Source: Aquimonas sp.
Lineage (GTDB): Bacteria > Pseudomonadota > Gammaproteobacteria > Xanthomonadales > Xanthomonadaceae
DNA: 64,000 bases
NCBI GenBank assembly: GCA_022241605.1
Contig: JAKOMQ010000007.1
Span: forward strand, 1 to 64,000
Direction of reading: 5' to 3'
Made by a program: the position numbers and the translations under genes. The notes beneath the pieces were generated by a model, which saw nothing but the letters and a program-made list of their open reading frames with translations, was not told the DNA's origin and made no database searches. This document shows positions 13,227-22,160 of the stretch, piece by piece (within the stretch, counting starts at the first letter, position 1; each line of letters opens with the position of its first letter).

Positions 13227-15287
13227 ATGATTTCTTCCGACGCAGGCATCGGCCCTGACCCTCGCCCTCTCGTTGATCTTCTCGGCCTGCAGCCGCAGGC
13301 TGCGCAGGCCCTGGGGCGGGCCATCGAGGCGGCCGGTGGTCGCGTCCGCAGCCTGCTGCGGGCGGATGCATGGCCCGAAGCACTGGCGGAGGCGGCGCCG
13401 CAGGCGCTGCTGGTGCCGGCTGCGCTCTGTGCCAGCGCCTCCGCGGTGCTCGAGAAGCTGGTGCTCGGCGATCCGCGCCTGTGCACTACCCAGCTGGCCG
13501 CGATCGGTGACGGTGGCCAGCGCCTCGCCGCACAGCTGTCAGGTGCCGATCTGTACCTTGAGGCCGGTCGGGCGGGCCCTGCGCTGATCGATGCGCTGGG
13601 GCAGCGCCTGGTCGGCTGGCTGCAGGCGCTTGACCGCCGTCCCTTCCGGGTGCTGGTGGTCGATGACGACGCCGAGGGCCGGCTGTATGCCGGCAGCATC
13701 CTGCGCCGTGCGGGATTCGAGGTGGAGGAATGCGCCCAGCCGGAGCACGCCGTCGAGCGCGCGCAGGCCTTGCGGCCGGATCTGATGCTGCTTGATCTGT
13801 ACATGCCGGGGCTCGACGGGCTTGCCGTGATCGCGCGCCTGCGTGCCCATGAGGAGTTGGCGCAGCTGCCGATCGTGATTCTCTCGGGCGAGGAGCGCCC
13901 CGCCGCGCGCTTCAACGCGCTGCGTCTGGGGGCAGACGAGTTTCTGGTCAAACCGGTGCGGCCGCAGGCTCTGGCTGCGGCGCTGCGCAGTCGCATCAAG
14001 CGTGATCGCGCCGCTCGACAGGCGCTGAGCCCGGGGGCGGGGCAGGGGCCGCGCATGCGCCGCGGCGATTTCCTGCAGGAGCTGGTGCGCCGGGTGGCTG
14101 TCGAGGGCGATGAGTGGATGGTGCTGATGGCGCTGCGGGTGCAGGACGCTGCGCAGCAGCGCGAGCAGCTGGGGCTGGGAGGCGTGCACGCGCTGGAGCG
14201 GGCTCTGGCTGCGCGCCTGCGCACGCGGCTCGGGCCGCAGGACCGCTACTCCCTGTGGGAGGAACTCGGTTTTGGCCTGCTGGTGGTGCGTGACAGCGCT
14301 GAGGCGGTGCGAGCGCTGGCCGAGGATCTGCTCGTCGAGGTCCGCTCCGCTGCGCTGGATCTTGAAGGCATGCAGGTGCCGGTCCGTCTCTCGATCGGTC
14401 TCGCGCTGCCGCCGCGCGAAGCGCCTGCCGGGGTGGCTGCCGAGGGCTGGATTGCCGGTGCTTTCGCCGCGGTGAGCGTGGCGGCACGTCTCGGGGGCGA
14501 TCGCGCCGAGGGCGTGCTTTCGCGTGATCCGGATGCGCTTCCGCCCGAGCGCGCGATGGTCATCCACAACGCACTGGCCGACCTTGCCCGCGGCGGCGAG
14601 TTGCGCTGCGAGTACCAGCCGCTGCTGTGCTTGAACGGCGAGCAGCCGCATTACGCCCTGGTTGCCAAGCTGCGGGATCTGCGTGCGCCGCTGAAGGGCT
14701 ACCCACGGCGCGAGTATCTTGCCCTCGCGCGCGAGCACGGCCAGCTGGCCATGCTGGAGCGCATGGCCTTGTTCCAGGCCTTCGAGACGTTTGAGGAAAT
14801 GCGCGACCGCGGCCATCCGCCGAGCCTGCTGGTGCCGCTGGATCTGGCCAGCACCGATTCCCGCCAGCTGGCTTGGCTGGAGGCTGAACTCCGGCGTCGC
14901 GCCGGCCTTGCCGGAGCCCTGCGGATTGAGCTTGAAGCAGAGCAGCTGCACGACCCTGCCCACGCCGAAACCCTGAAACGATTGCTGGCCAGCGGCTGCA
15001 GTCTGGCCGCCTGCAGCCGCCGGCCCACGCTGGACCTGCTGCAAAGCCTTGCACGCCTGCCACTGCGCCTGCTCAGGCTGCCGCATCCTGTGTTGGGCTC
15101 GGCGCCGGCCGAAGCGATCACCGAGTCCATCCGCGGCTGGCACGCGCTCGGCCGCGAGCTGCTGGTGGATGAGGTGCCCAGCGTGGCCGAGGTCGGCAGC
15201 CTGTGGAGCCTCGGCATCGACTACCTGCAGGGTGACGTACTCGCCGCGGCGGCACCGCGGCCGGATTACGAGGGTGAACTCGACTGA
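13227..15287 (+). CDS. response regulator with degenerate GGDEF- and EAL-like domains
   Basis: The 686-residue cytoplasmic protein begins with about 130 residues that may be a degenerate receiver-like fold. A clear CheY-like receiver follows at about 140-258, with acidic pocket DDD 146-148, phospho-acceptor Asp190 in LLDLYMPG, Ser220 and Lys242. Residues about 270-420 resemble a GGDEF fold but lack a GG(D/E)EF motif. Residues about 440-680 resemble an EAL fold in which the EAL position reads VAKL and the usual metal-binding acidic residues are not recognisable. It is therefore likely a phospho-controlled sensor or scaffold for cyclic-di-GMP or a partner protein, not an enzyme. No histidine kinase is adjacent. 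It converges on the efflux operon with only 12 bases between stops. Confidence 0.8.
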   Translation: MISSDAGIGPDPRPLVDLLGLQPQAAQALGRAIEAAGGRVRSLLRADAWPEALAEAAPQALLVPAALCASASAVLEKLVLGDPRLCTTQLAAIGDGGQRLAAQLSGADLYLEAGRAGPALIDALGQRLVGWLQALDRRPFRVLVVDDDAEGRLYAGSILRRAGFEVEECAQPEHAVERAQALRPDLMLLDLYMPGLDGLAVIARLRAHEELAQLPIVILSGEERPAARFNALRLGADEFLVKPVRPQALAAALRSRIKRDRAARQALSPGAGQGPRMRRGDFLQELVRRVAVEGDEWMVLMALRVQDAAQQREQLGLGGVHALERALAARLRTRLGPQDRYSLWEELGFGLLVVRDSAEAVRALAEDLLVEVRSAALDLEGMQVPVRLSIGLALPPREAPAGVAAEGWIAGAFAAVSVAARLGGDRAEGVLSRDPDALPPERAMVIHNALADLARGGELRCEYQPLLCLNGEQPHYALVAKLRDLRAPLKGYPRREYLALAREHGQLAMLERMALFQAFETFEEMRDRGHPPSLLVPLDLASTDSRQLAWLEAELRRRAGLAGALRIELEAEQLHDPAHAETLKRLLASGCSLAACSRRPTLDLLQSLARLPLRLLRLPHPVLGSAPAEAITESIRGWHALGRELLVDEVPSVAEVGSLWSLGIDYLQGDVLAAAAPRPDYEGELD

Positions 15288-15299
15288 GGCGCTGCCTGC

Positions 15300-16574
15300 C
15301 TACTGCGCCCGCAGCGCCTCGATTGGATCCAGCTGGGCTGCCTTGCGCGCCGGGTAGTAGCCGAAGAACAGGCCGGTGGCGATGGCGAAGCCGGTAGCCA
15401 GCGCAATGACCTGCATGTTGAGCTCCACCGGCAGCGCGCCGATGCGGCCCGCCAGCAGGGCGCCGGCGATGCCGATCGCGATACCGATCACACCGCCGCC
15501 CAGCGAGATCATCATCGCCTCCGCCAGAAACTGGCGCTGGATCTCCTTGGGCCCTGCGCCCACGGCCATCCGCAGGCCGATCTCACGGATCCGCTCGGTC
15601 ACCGACACCAGCATGATGTTCATGATGCCGATGCCGCCGACGATCAGCGAAATGCCGGCGACCGCGCCCAGCAGCACGGACATCACGCGGGTGGTCTCGT
15701 TGCGGGCGCTGACCAGTTGGGTGAGGTTTCGAACCTGGAAGTTTTCCTCGCCACCCGGCGGCACGCGCTGGGTTTCGCGCAGCACTTCAAGCAGTTGGGC
15801 CTCTACTCTGGGCATGGCCGCCGCGCTGGCGGCGCCCACGGTGATCTGCATCAGCGCGCCGGGCGGCAGCTGGAGCTGGCCCATCAGGCGCCGGCGTGCG
15901 GTTTCCAAGGGCACGAAGATGGCGTCGTCCTGGTCGTTGCCCCAGCCGCCCTGGCCTTTCGGGTTGGCTACGCCGACCACAGTAAAAGGCACGCGGCCGA
16001 CGCGGATGGTGGCCCCCAGCGGGTCGGTGTCGCCAAACAGCTTGTCGCGCACTGTCTGGCCCAGCACCACCAGCGTGTCGACCCCGTCGAACTGGGCGAA
16101 CTCGCTGCTGTCGCCCATGGCAAGCGTCCAGTCCTGCACCACGAAGAAGTCCGGCTGCACGCCCTGCCATCGCGTGCTCCAGTTCTGCTCGGCGTTGATC
16201 ACCTGAGCGCTGCCGGTGACGATGCCGCTGACGTAGCGCGCTTCGGGGATGCGCTCGCGAATGGCTTCGAGATCGGTGGTGCGCAGCGAAAACAGCGAGC
16301 TCGACGCCATGCTGACGCCTGCGCGGCGGCCCCAGTTGGGCATCACGTCGATGCGGTTGGATCCGAGCCGGGAAAGGGTGTCGTCCAGCTGGGCCTGGGT
16401 GCCCTGGCCGACCGAAACCATCACGATGACCGCCGCGATGCCGATGATCACGCCGAGCGCGGTCAGCGTGCTTCGCAGCCAGTTGCCGCGCAGTGCGAAC
16501 GCAGCCATGCCGAGGATGTCGATAAAGCGGACGTGGCCAGGCACGACCCTGCCGGGCGGGGGGTTGGGGCTCAT
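15300..16574 (-). CDS. MacB/FtsX-type ABC transporter permease
   Basis: The 424-residue inner-membrane protein has the MacB-FtsX layout. A first transmembrane helix lies at about residues 30-52 (GNWLRSTLTALGVIIGIAAV) and a large periplasmic domain covers about 60-290. Three C-terminal helices follow, the first reading LLGAVAGISLIVGGIGIMNI. This is the permease half of a mechanotransmission-type exporter; E. coli MacB has ATPase and permease in one chain, whereas here they are separate genes. It overlaps the ATPase gene by 4 bases and is the last gene of the adaptor-ATPase-permease operon. The substrate could be a macrolide-like compound, a peptide or a lipid and cannot be read from sequence. 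Confidence 0.9.
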   Translation of the reverse strand: MSPNPPPGRVVPGHVRFIDILGMAAFALRGNWLRSTLTALGVIIGIAAVIVMVSVGQGTQAQLDDTLSRLGSNRIDVMPNWGRRAGVSMASSSLFSLRTTDLEAIRERIPEARYVSGIVTGSAQVINAEQNWSTRWQGVQPDFFVVQDWTLAMGDSSEFAQFDGVDTLVVLGQTVRDKLFGDTDPLGATIRVGRVPFTVVGVANPKGQGGWGNDQDDAIFVPLETARRRLMGQLQLPPGALMQITVGAASAAAMPRVEAQLLEVLRETQRVPPGGEENFQVRNLTQLVSARNETTRVMSVLLGAVAGISLIVGGIGIMNIMLVSVTERIREIGLRMAVGAGPKEIQRQFLAEAMMISLGGGVIGIAIGIAGALLAGRIGALPVELNMQVIALATGFAIATGLFFGYYPARKAAQLDPIEALRAQ

Positions 16575-17260
16575 GCGGCCTCCTTGAGTTCGCCGTCGTG
16601 CATGGCCAGCACGCGGTCAGCGCGGGCGGCGACTTCGGGGTCGTGGGTGATGAGGACGATGGTATGTCCTCCAGACTGCAGCCGCTTGAACAGCTTCAGG
16701 ATCTCCTCGCCGGTACGCGAGTCGAGTGCGCCCGTGGGTTCGTCGGCAAGCAGGATGGGCGGGTGGTTGATCAGGGCCCGGGCAATCGCGACGCGCTGCT
16801 GCTGTCCACCGGACAGCTCGGTTGGACGGTGGCTGGCGCGATCGTCGAGCCCCACCTCGTGCAGCGCGCGCAGCCCACGCTCGCGGCGCTCGCTCGGCGG
16901 CACTCCGGCGTAGGTCAGCGGCAGCATGACGTTATCCAGCGCGCTCATGCGGCTGAGGAGATGGAACCCCTGGAACACGAAGCCGATTTTTTCCAGCCGC
17001 AGCCGCGCGAGCCCGGCCGCGTCGAGGCTTGCGACATCGACGCCATCGCAGAGGTAGCGTCCGGCGCTGGGGGTATCCAGGCAGCCGATCAGGTTCATGA
17101 GGGTGGACTTGCCGGAGCCGGACGGCCCGATGATGGCGACGAACTCACCGTGCCGTATGTCGAAGCTGACTCCGCGCAGGGCGACCACCTCGGCAGGGGT
17201 GCCCTCCGAGTAGACCTTGCGCAGGCCCTCCGCCTGAATCACCGGAGTGCCGCTGCTCAC
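16571..17260 (-). CDS. ABC transporter ATP-binding protein (MacB/LolD type)
   Basis: The 229-residue ATPase has Walker A GPSGSGKST at about 45-53, a Q-loop (GFVFQGFHLL), the LSGGQQQRVAIARAL signature from residue 149 and Walker B LLADEPTGALD with its catalytic Glu. It is paired with the FtsX-type permease, overlapping it by 4 bases. It also overlaps the adaptor gene by 4 bases, so all three are co-translated. It powers the exporter from the cytoplasmic face. Confidence 0.93.
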   Translation of the reverse strand: MSSGTPVIQAEGLRKVYSEGTPAEVVALRGVSFDIRHGEFVAIIGPSGSGKSTLMNLIGCLDTPSAGRYLCDGVDVASLDAAGLARLRLEKIGFVFQGFHLLSRMSALDNVMLPLTYAGVPPSERRERGLRALHEVGLDDRASHRPTELSGGQQQRVAIARALINHPPILLADEPTGALDSRTGEEILKLFKRLQSGGHTIVLITHDPEVAARADRVLAMHDGELKEAA

Positions 17261-18750
17261 GCTCCACCCTCGGCCGCGATGATCACGCGCGCGCCCTCGG
17301 GCACGGCGGCCCCGATCAGTTCGGTATGGGTAGCGTCGGAAAGCCCGGCGCGCGCATTGGCCTGCACCGGCTTGCCGTCCTGCAGCAGCCAGACCGTGAT
17401 CGGCCGGGCATTTAGCAGCTCGTTGATGCCTTGCTCGAAGCGCTGGCGCTGGCCGGCGTCCAAGCTTGCCATGAAGTCGGCATAGCCTTCCTTGATACGC
17501 CCGGCCATCATGCCGGCCATCTGCGCCTGCGAGGGCATGCCGCCACCGCCCGGGCCGCCCTGCATGACCACGGCTCCGGCCGGCGGACCGCCGCCAGCGC
17601 CCTGCTGCGCGCGCTGGCGTGCCTGTTCGGCACGCTCTCGGGCGGCGGCGAAATCGCGCTCGAAGGCGGCTTTCTGATCGGCGCTGGGGCCAAGGCTTTC
17701 CACCAGGGCCGGCAGCTCAGGGGCGATGTTGAAGGCGGCGAACATGCCGCGCATCGGGTTCTCGGCCGGCGCATCGGCGGGACGGAAGCGCAGCGCGGCG
17801 TTGGGCACCCTCAGCACGTCGCGGCGCTGGCTTACCTCGATGTTGGCGTTGGCGGTCAGCCCGGGCAGAAGGGTGAGATCACGGTTGTCCACGCTGATCA
17901 CCACCGGATAGGTGATCACGTTCTGCTGGTTGGTTGCCGACAGCCGGACCTGACGCACGTCGCCGCTGAACTCGCGGCCCGAAAAGGCATCCACGCTGAA
18001 CTTCACCGGCTGGCCGGCGCGAATCTGGCCGACGTCGCTTTCGTCGACGCTGAGCTCGATCTGCATCTGCGCGAGGTCTTCGGCGATCTGGAACAGCACC
18101 GGCGACTGAAAGCTGGCCGCCACGGTCTGTCCCGGCTCCACCGTGCGGCTGAGCACCACGCCGTCGACCGGCGAACGGATCACCGTGTAGTCGAGTTCGA
18201 GTTCGGCATTGGCCACGCTGGCCTGGGCCTGCTCGATCTGGGCGCGCGCCGAGGCGACCCGGGCGATGGCCTGCTCGCGTGCGGCCACCGCCAGATCGAT
18301 CTCGGAGCGGGACACGAGCTGGCGCTGGGCAAGCTCCTGCTTGCGGTTGTAGTCGGCTTCAGCGTTGCGCAGGGCTGCCTGGGCCTCCTGCAGGCTGGCG
18401 CGGGCGCTGGACAGGTTGGCGCGGGTCTGGGTCAGGCGCGCCTCGAAATTGGCAGGATCGATCCGGGCAATGATCTGGCCGCGCTCGACCCGGTCGTTGA
18501 AATCCGCCAGGACCTCGCTGACTTGACCAGAGATCTGCGAGCCGATGTCTACCGTGGACAGCGCCTTGAGCGCACCGGTAGCGGAGATCGCCACGCGCAG
18601 ATCGCCTTTTTCCACGTTTGCGGTGCGGTAGCTGACCGCGCTCTTGTCACTGCCGTAGTGGCGCCAGCCAACGAAAGCCGCAAGCGCCACGGCGACGAGG
18701 ACGACGACGGGCAGGAAGCGGCGCAGGCGGCGAGGGGCAGGGGACGGCAT
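17257..18750 (-). CDS. periplasmic adaptor subunit of the efflux system (MacA/HlyD type)
   Basis: The 497-residue protein has an N-terminal signal-anchor (FLPVVVLVAVALAAFVGW). It then shows the adaptor pattern: a barrel-sandwich (lipoyl-like) segment ISATGALKALSTVDIGSQIS, and a long alpha-hairpin rich in Ala, Gln and Glu at about 90-200. The second lipoyl half has SPVDGVVLSRTVEPGQTV, and beta-barrel domains follow. A Gln/Ala/Gly-rich low-complexity insert near residues 375-415, including QQGAGGGPPAGAV, is unusual for MacA and resembles a flexible linker. It is the first gene of the operon and would link the inner-membrane ABC exporter to a TolC-like channel; none is encoded in this window. 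Confidence 0.9.
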   Translation of the reverse strand: MPSPAPRRLRRFLPVVVLVAVALAAFVGWRHYGSDKSAVSYRTANVEKGDLRVAISATGALKALSTVDIGSQISGQVSEVLADFNDRVERGQIIARIDPANFEARLTQTRANLSSARASLQEAQAALRNAEADYNRKQELAQRQLVSRSEIDLAVAAREQAIARVASARAQIEQAQASVANAELELDYTVIRSPVDGVVLSRTVEPGQTVAASFQSPVLFQIAEDLAQMQIELSVDESDVGQIRAGQPVKFSVDAFSGREFSGDVRQVRLSATNQQNVITYPVVISVDNRDLTLLPGLTANANIEVSQRRDVLRVPNAALRFRPADAPAENPMRGMFAAFNIAPELPALVESLGPSADQKAAFERDFAAARERAEQARQRAQQGAGGGPPAGAVVMQGGPGGGGMPSQAQMAGMMAGRIKEGYADFMASLDAGQRQRFEQGINELLNARPITVWLLQDGKPVQANARAGLSDATHTELIGAAVPEGARVIIAAEGGA

Positions 18751-18994
18751 CTTTGGGGAATCTCATCGGTGGGATCGGGAAGAGGCGCTGGATCAGCGCC
18801 TCTGGGGGCGGAGTCAGTCGCCATGGCTGCTTGTACGCCGCGGGCCTTCACTATTGTCTAGATATCGCCGGGCCTCACACAGGACGGAAAGTCACGTGCA
18901 GGGCGGGTGAGGGTTGCCCTTGTCGAGTGGCGGGGCCGTACGCGATCGCGGGCGCAGCCGCCGCCGGCACCGCGAACAGCCCCGATGCCCGCGG
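18751..18994. other. divergent intergenic region, macA-like gene side
   Basis: Upstream of the leftward adaptor gene this stretch contains a perfect 9-bp hairpin, gaggcgctg-gat-cagcgcctc (18782-18802), which could be an operator or leader structure of the efflux operon. Nothing gene-like is seen. The rightward rpsO promoter lies just beyond it. Confidence 0.4.
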
Positions 18995-19024
18995 TTGTGG
19001 GCAAACCCCCGCGTCGACTACACT
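18995..19024 (+). promoter_or_regulatory. candidate sigma70 promoter of rpsO-pnp
   Basis: TTGTGG at 18995-19000 and TACACT at 19019-19024 are separated by 18 bases and face rpsO. Transcription from here would give a leader of about 140 bases that contains the perfect ccgtgc-ggt-gcacgg hairpin (19098-19112). A structured leader is expected where S15 regulates its own translation. Assigned by eye only. Confidence 0.5.
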
Positions 19025-19173
19025 TTCGCGTCCCTTGCGCCCGATCCACGCTGATCGGTCTCCGCACAGGGGCATTCCATACTCCACTCACGGCGGTCCG
19101 TGCGGTGCACGGCGCACTCCATTAAGGGTGCGCGAGACGTGTTCCTGCAGTTCCCGCATCTCACGAGGTTCCA

Positions 19174-19434
19174 ATGTCCATCGACACCCAGAAGATCATC
19201 GAAGATTTCAAGCGCGGCCCGGGCGACACCGGCTCTCCGGAAGTCCAGGTTGCGCTGCTGTCGGCTCGCATCGAGCTGCTGACCGGTCATTTCAAGATTC
19301 ACAAGCTGGACCATCACGGCCGCCGCGGTCTCATCCGCCTGGTCAACCAGCGTCGCAGCCTGCTGAGCTACCTCAAGGGCAAGGACGTTGAACGCTACAA
19401 GACGCTCATCGAGCGCCTCGGCATCCGTCGCTAA
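19174..19434 (+). CDS. rpsO: 30S ribosomal protein S15
   Basis: The 86-residue protein matches the near-invariant S15 sequence, including [17 protein letters not shown] and the [17 protein letters not shown] block that contacts 16S rRNA helices. It is a primary-binding protein of the small-subunit platform. The order rpsO-pnp with a 21-base gap is the standard gammaproteobacterial arrangement. Start ATG at 19174; stop TAA. Confidence 0.98.
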   Translation: MSIDTQKIIEDFKRGPGDTGSPEVQVALLSARIELLTGHFKIHKLDHHGRRGLIRLVNQRRSLLSYLKGKDVERYKTLIERLGIRR

Positions 19435-19455
19435 GCCCAGAAGGGGACGCACAAC

Positions 19456-21555
19456 GTGGCGAAAGTAACCAAGACTTTTCAGTACGGTAATCACCAGGTA
19501 ACGCTGGAGACGGGTGAAATCGCCCGCCAGGCCGGCGGTGCGGTCATCGTAAAAATGGCCGACACCGTTGTGCTGGTCACGGCAGTCGCCAACAAGAACC
19601 TTCGCGAGGGGATGGATTTCTTCCCGCTGACGGTCGACTACCAGGAGAAGTTCTACGCCGGCGGCAAGATTCCCGGTGGCTTCTTCAAGCGCGAGGGTCG
19701 TCTCACCGAGAAGGAGACGCTGACCTCGCGGCTGATCGATCGTCCGATCCGTCCGCTGTTCCCGGAAGGTTTCCGCCACGAGGTCCAGGTCATCGCCACG
19801 GTGATGTCCATGAACCCTGAGGTGGACGGCGACATCCCGGCGCTGATCGGTGCCTCCGCGGCCCTGCGCCTTGCCGGCGTGCCGTTCAACGGCCCGATCG
19901 GCGCCGCCAAGATCGGCTACAAGGACGGCCAGTACCTGCTCAACCCGACCGCCAGCGAGCTGAAGGAGTCGAAGCTGGAGCTGGTCGTAGCCGGCACCGA
20001 GAAGGCCGTGCTGATGGTCGAGTCCGAGGCAGCCCTGCTGTCGGAAGAGGTGATGCTCGGTGCCGTCGTCTTTGGCCACCAGCAGCTGCAGACGGTGATC
20101 CAGGCGATCAACGAGCTGGTCGCCGAAGTCGGCTCCAAGTCCTTCCCGTGGACGCCGGCCCCGGCCAACGACAGCCTGGTCGACGCGATCAAGGGCGTCA
20201 TCGGCAACCGTCTCGCCGATGCTTTCGGGATCACCACCAAGTCCGAGCGCAAAGAGGCCATCGGTGCGCTCCGCAAGGAGGTGCTGGAAACGCTGGAGCC
20301 GCAGTTCGAGGCCCACGGCTGGAGCACCAAGCTGGTGGCCGCCGAGTTCGGCGAGCTCGAGTACAACGCCATGCGCGCCAAGGTGCTGGACACCAAGATC
20401 CGCATCGACGGCCGCGACCTGAGCACCGTGCGCGCCATCAGCGTGGATACCAGCGTGCTGCCGCGCACCCACGGCTCGGCCCTGTTCACCCGCGGTGAGA
20501 CGCAGGCGATCGTGGTGGCGACCCTGGGTACGACCCGCGATGGCCAGATCATCGATGCGGTCGCCGGCGAGTACAAGGAACACTTCCTGTTCCACTACAA
20601 CTTCCCGCCCTACTGCACCGGCGAAACCCGCCCGATGCTGGGCCCGAAGCGTCGCGAGATCGGCCACGGCCGGCTGGCCAAGCGCGGCGTGCTGGCGGTG
20701 ATGCCGTCGATGGAAGAGTTTCCCTACACCATCCGCTGCGTGTCGGAGATCACCGAGTCCAACGGGTCGTCCTCGATGGCTTCGGTCTGCGGATCCTCGC
20801 TGGCGCTGATGGATGCGGGCGTGCCGATCAAGGCGCCGGTGGCGGGTATCGCCATGGGCCTGGTGCTGGAAGGCGAGCGCTTCGCGGTGCTGTCCGACAT
20901 CCTTGGCGATGAAGATCACCTCGGCGACATGGACTTCAAGGTCGCCGGCACCGAGAACGGCATCTCCGCGCTGCAGATGGACATCAAGATCGAGGGCATC
21001 ACGCCGGAGATCATGAAGATCGCGCTGGACCAGGCCAAGCAGGGCCGCCTGCACATCCTCGGCGAGATGGCCAAGGTGCTGAGCACGCCGCGCTCGGAGA
21101 TGAGCGAGTACGCCCCGCGCCTGCTCACCATCAAGATCCACCCGGACAAGATCCGCGAGGTGATCGGCAAGGGCGGTGCCACCATCCAGGGCATCACCAA
21201 GGAAACCGGCACCCAGATCGACATCCAGGACGACGGCACCATCGTCATCGCGTCGGTCAACGCCGCGCAGGCGCAGGCCGCCAAGGCCCGCATCGAGCAG
21301 ATCACCTCCGATGTCGAGCCGGGCCGGATCTACGAAGGCAAGGTCGCCAAGCTGATGGACTTCGGCGCCTTCGTCACCATCGCCCCCGGCAAGGACGGTC
21401 TGGTGCACGTTTCGCAGATCTCCTCCGAGCGCGTCGAGAAGGTGTCCGACAAGCTCAAGGAAGGCGATATCGTCAAGGTCAAGGTGCTGGAGGTCGACAA
21501 GCAGGGCCGCATCCGCCTGTCGATGAAGGCCGTGCTGGAAGACGCGGGCGAGTAA
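19456..21555 (+). CDS. pnp: polynucleotide phosphorylase
   Basis: PNPase is a 3'-5' phosphorolytic exoribonuclease and part of the RNA degradosome. The 699-residue protein has two RNase PH-like domains: the first ends near 220, and the second starts near 300 with the [14 protein letters not shown] block and contains [23 protein letters not shown] domain ([17 protein letters not shown], about 565) and a C-terminal S1 domain ([20 protein letters not shown], about 620) follow. The start is a GTG at 19456 with AAGGGGA ahead of it. It is followed by a likely terminator at 21581. A long open frame on the opposite strand is a codon-bias shadow. Confidence 0.98.
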   Translation: MAKVTKTFQYGNHQVTLETGEIARQAGGAVIVKMADTVVLVTAVANKNLREGMDFFPLTVDYQEKFYAGGKIPGGFFKREGRLTEKETLTSRLIDRPIRPLFPEGFRHEVQVIATVMSMNPEVDGDIPALIGASAALRLAGVPFNGPIGAAKIGYKDGQYLLNPTASELKESKLELVVAGTEKAVLMVESEAALLSEEVMLGAVVFGHQQLQTVIQAINELVAEVGSKSFPWTPAPANDSLVDAIKGVIGNRLADAFGITTKSERKEAIGALRKEVLETLEPQFEAHGWSTKLVAAEFGELEYNAMRAKVLDTKIRIDGRDLSTVRAISVDTSVLPRTHGSALFTRGETQAIVVATLGTTRDGQIIDAVAGEYKEHFLFHYNFPPYCTGETRPMLGPKRREIGHGRLAKRGVLAVMPSMEEFPYTIRCVSEITESNGSSSMASVCGSSLALMDAGVPIKAPVAGIAMGLVLEGERFAVLSDILGDEDHLGDMDFKVAGTENGISALQMDIKIEGITPEIMKIALDQAKQGRLHILGEMAKVLSTPRSEMSEYAPRLLTIKIHPDKIREVIGKGGATIQGITKETGTQIDIQDDGTIVIASVNAAQAQAAKARIEQITSDVEPGRIYEGKVAKLMDFGAFVTIAPGKDGLVHVSQISSERVEKVSDKLKEGDIVKVKVLEVDKQGRIRLSMKAVLEDAGE

Positions 21556-21580
21556 TCGCCAGCGGCCAGGCAAACACGCC

Positions 21581-21604
21581 GGGGCGGGCCGCAAGGTCCG
21601 CCCC
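21581..21604 (+). terminator. terminator of rpsO-pnp
   Basis: The hairpin is ggggcgggcc-gcaa-ggtccgcccc with one G-T pair, followed by gttcgttt. It lies 26 bases after the pnp stop. Confidence 0.7.
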
Positions 21605-21641
21605 GTTCGTTTGTGGGCCCAGCTCCAAGGAATCTGTCGAT

Positions 21642-22100
21642 ATGCGTATCACCCCGCGCCGCCTGCGCTGGATCTTCAACCTCTGGCCGCCCTTCCTGTT
21701 TGCAGGGATCCGGGTCGAGCACATCGCTGCCGACTGGAGCTGCGCGCGCGTGCGCATGGACCTGCGCTGGTTCAATCGCAACTACGTCCGCACCCATTTC
21801 GGCGGCAGCCTGTTCGCCATGACCGATCCGTTCTGGATGTTGCTCGTCATGGAATCGCTGGGCCGCGATTACATCGTCTGGGACAAGGCGGGCGAGATCG
21901 ACTTCGTGCGGCCCGGCCGCGGCCGGGTGCGGGCGGAGTTCCGGCTGGATCCGCACGCAGTAGAGGAAATCCGCGCGCAGGCCGGGCGCGAGCGCCGTGT
22001 GCTGCATTGGTTCGAGGTCGATGTGGTCGATGCCGAGGGCGAGGTCGTCGCGCGGGTTCGCAAGCAGCTCTACATCCGCCGCAAGCAACCACCGGTCTGA
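21642..22100 (+). CDS. DUF4442 (hotdog-fold) protein
   Basis: The 152-residue protein resembles the DUF4442 family, which is related to hotdog-fold thioesterases. Telling features are LRWIFNLWPPFLFAGIRVEH near the start, then NRNYVRTHFGGSLFAMTDPF (about residues 46-65), the segment that in the family carries the central helix and active-site-like polar residues. No signal peptide is present. The substrate, presumably an acyl-CoA or acyl-ACP if catalytic, is unknown. It sits alone between the pnp terminator and a Ser/Thr kinase gene. Confidence 0.8.
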   Translation: MRITPRRLRWIFNLWPPFLFAGIRVEHIAADWSCARVRMDLRWFNRNYVRTHFGGSLFAMTDPFWMLLVMESLGRDYIVWDKAGEIDFVRPGRGRVRAEFRLDPHAVEEIRAQAGRERRVLHWFEVDVVDAEGEVVARVRKQLYIRRKQPPV

Positions 22101-22160
22101 TGCCCTTGCAGCGCACACGGCTCGGGCTATGCTGCCGGCCGTGATTCCGTGGGAAGGCCC

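Noticed and set aside
19018..21594. 858-codon open frame on the minus strand across pnp
   Set aside because: It mirrors the codon bias of pnp exactly, has no family motifs and is rich in His, Asp and Gly as expected for an antisense shadow in GC-rich DNA.
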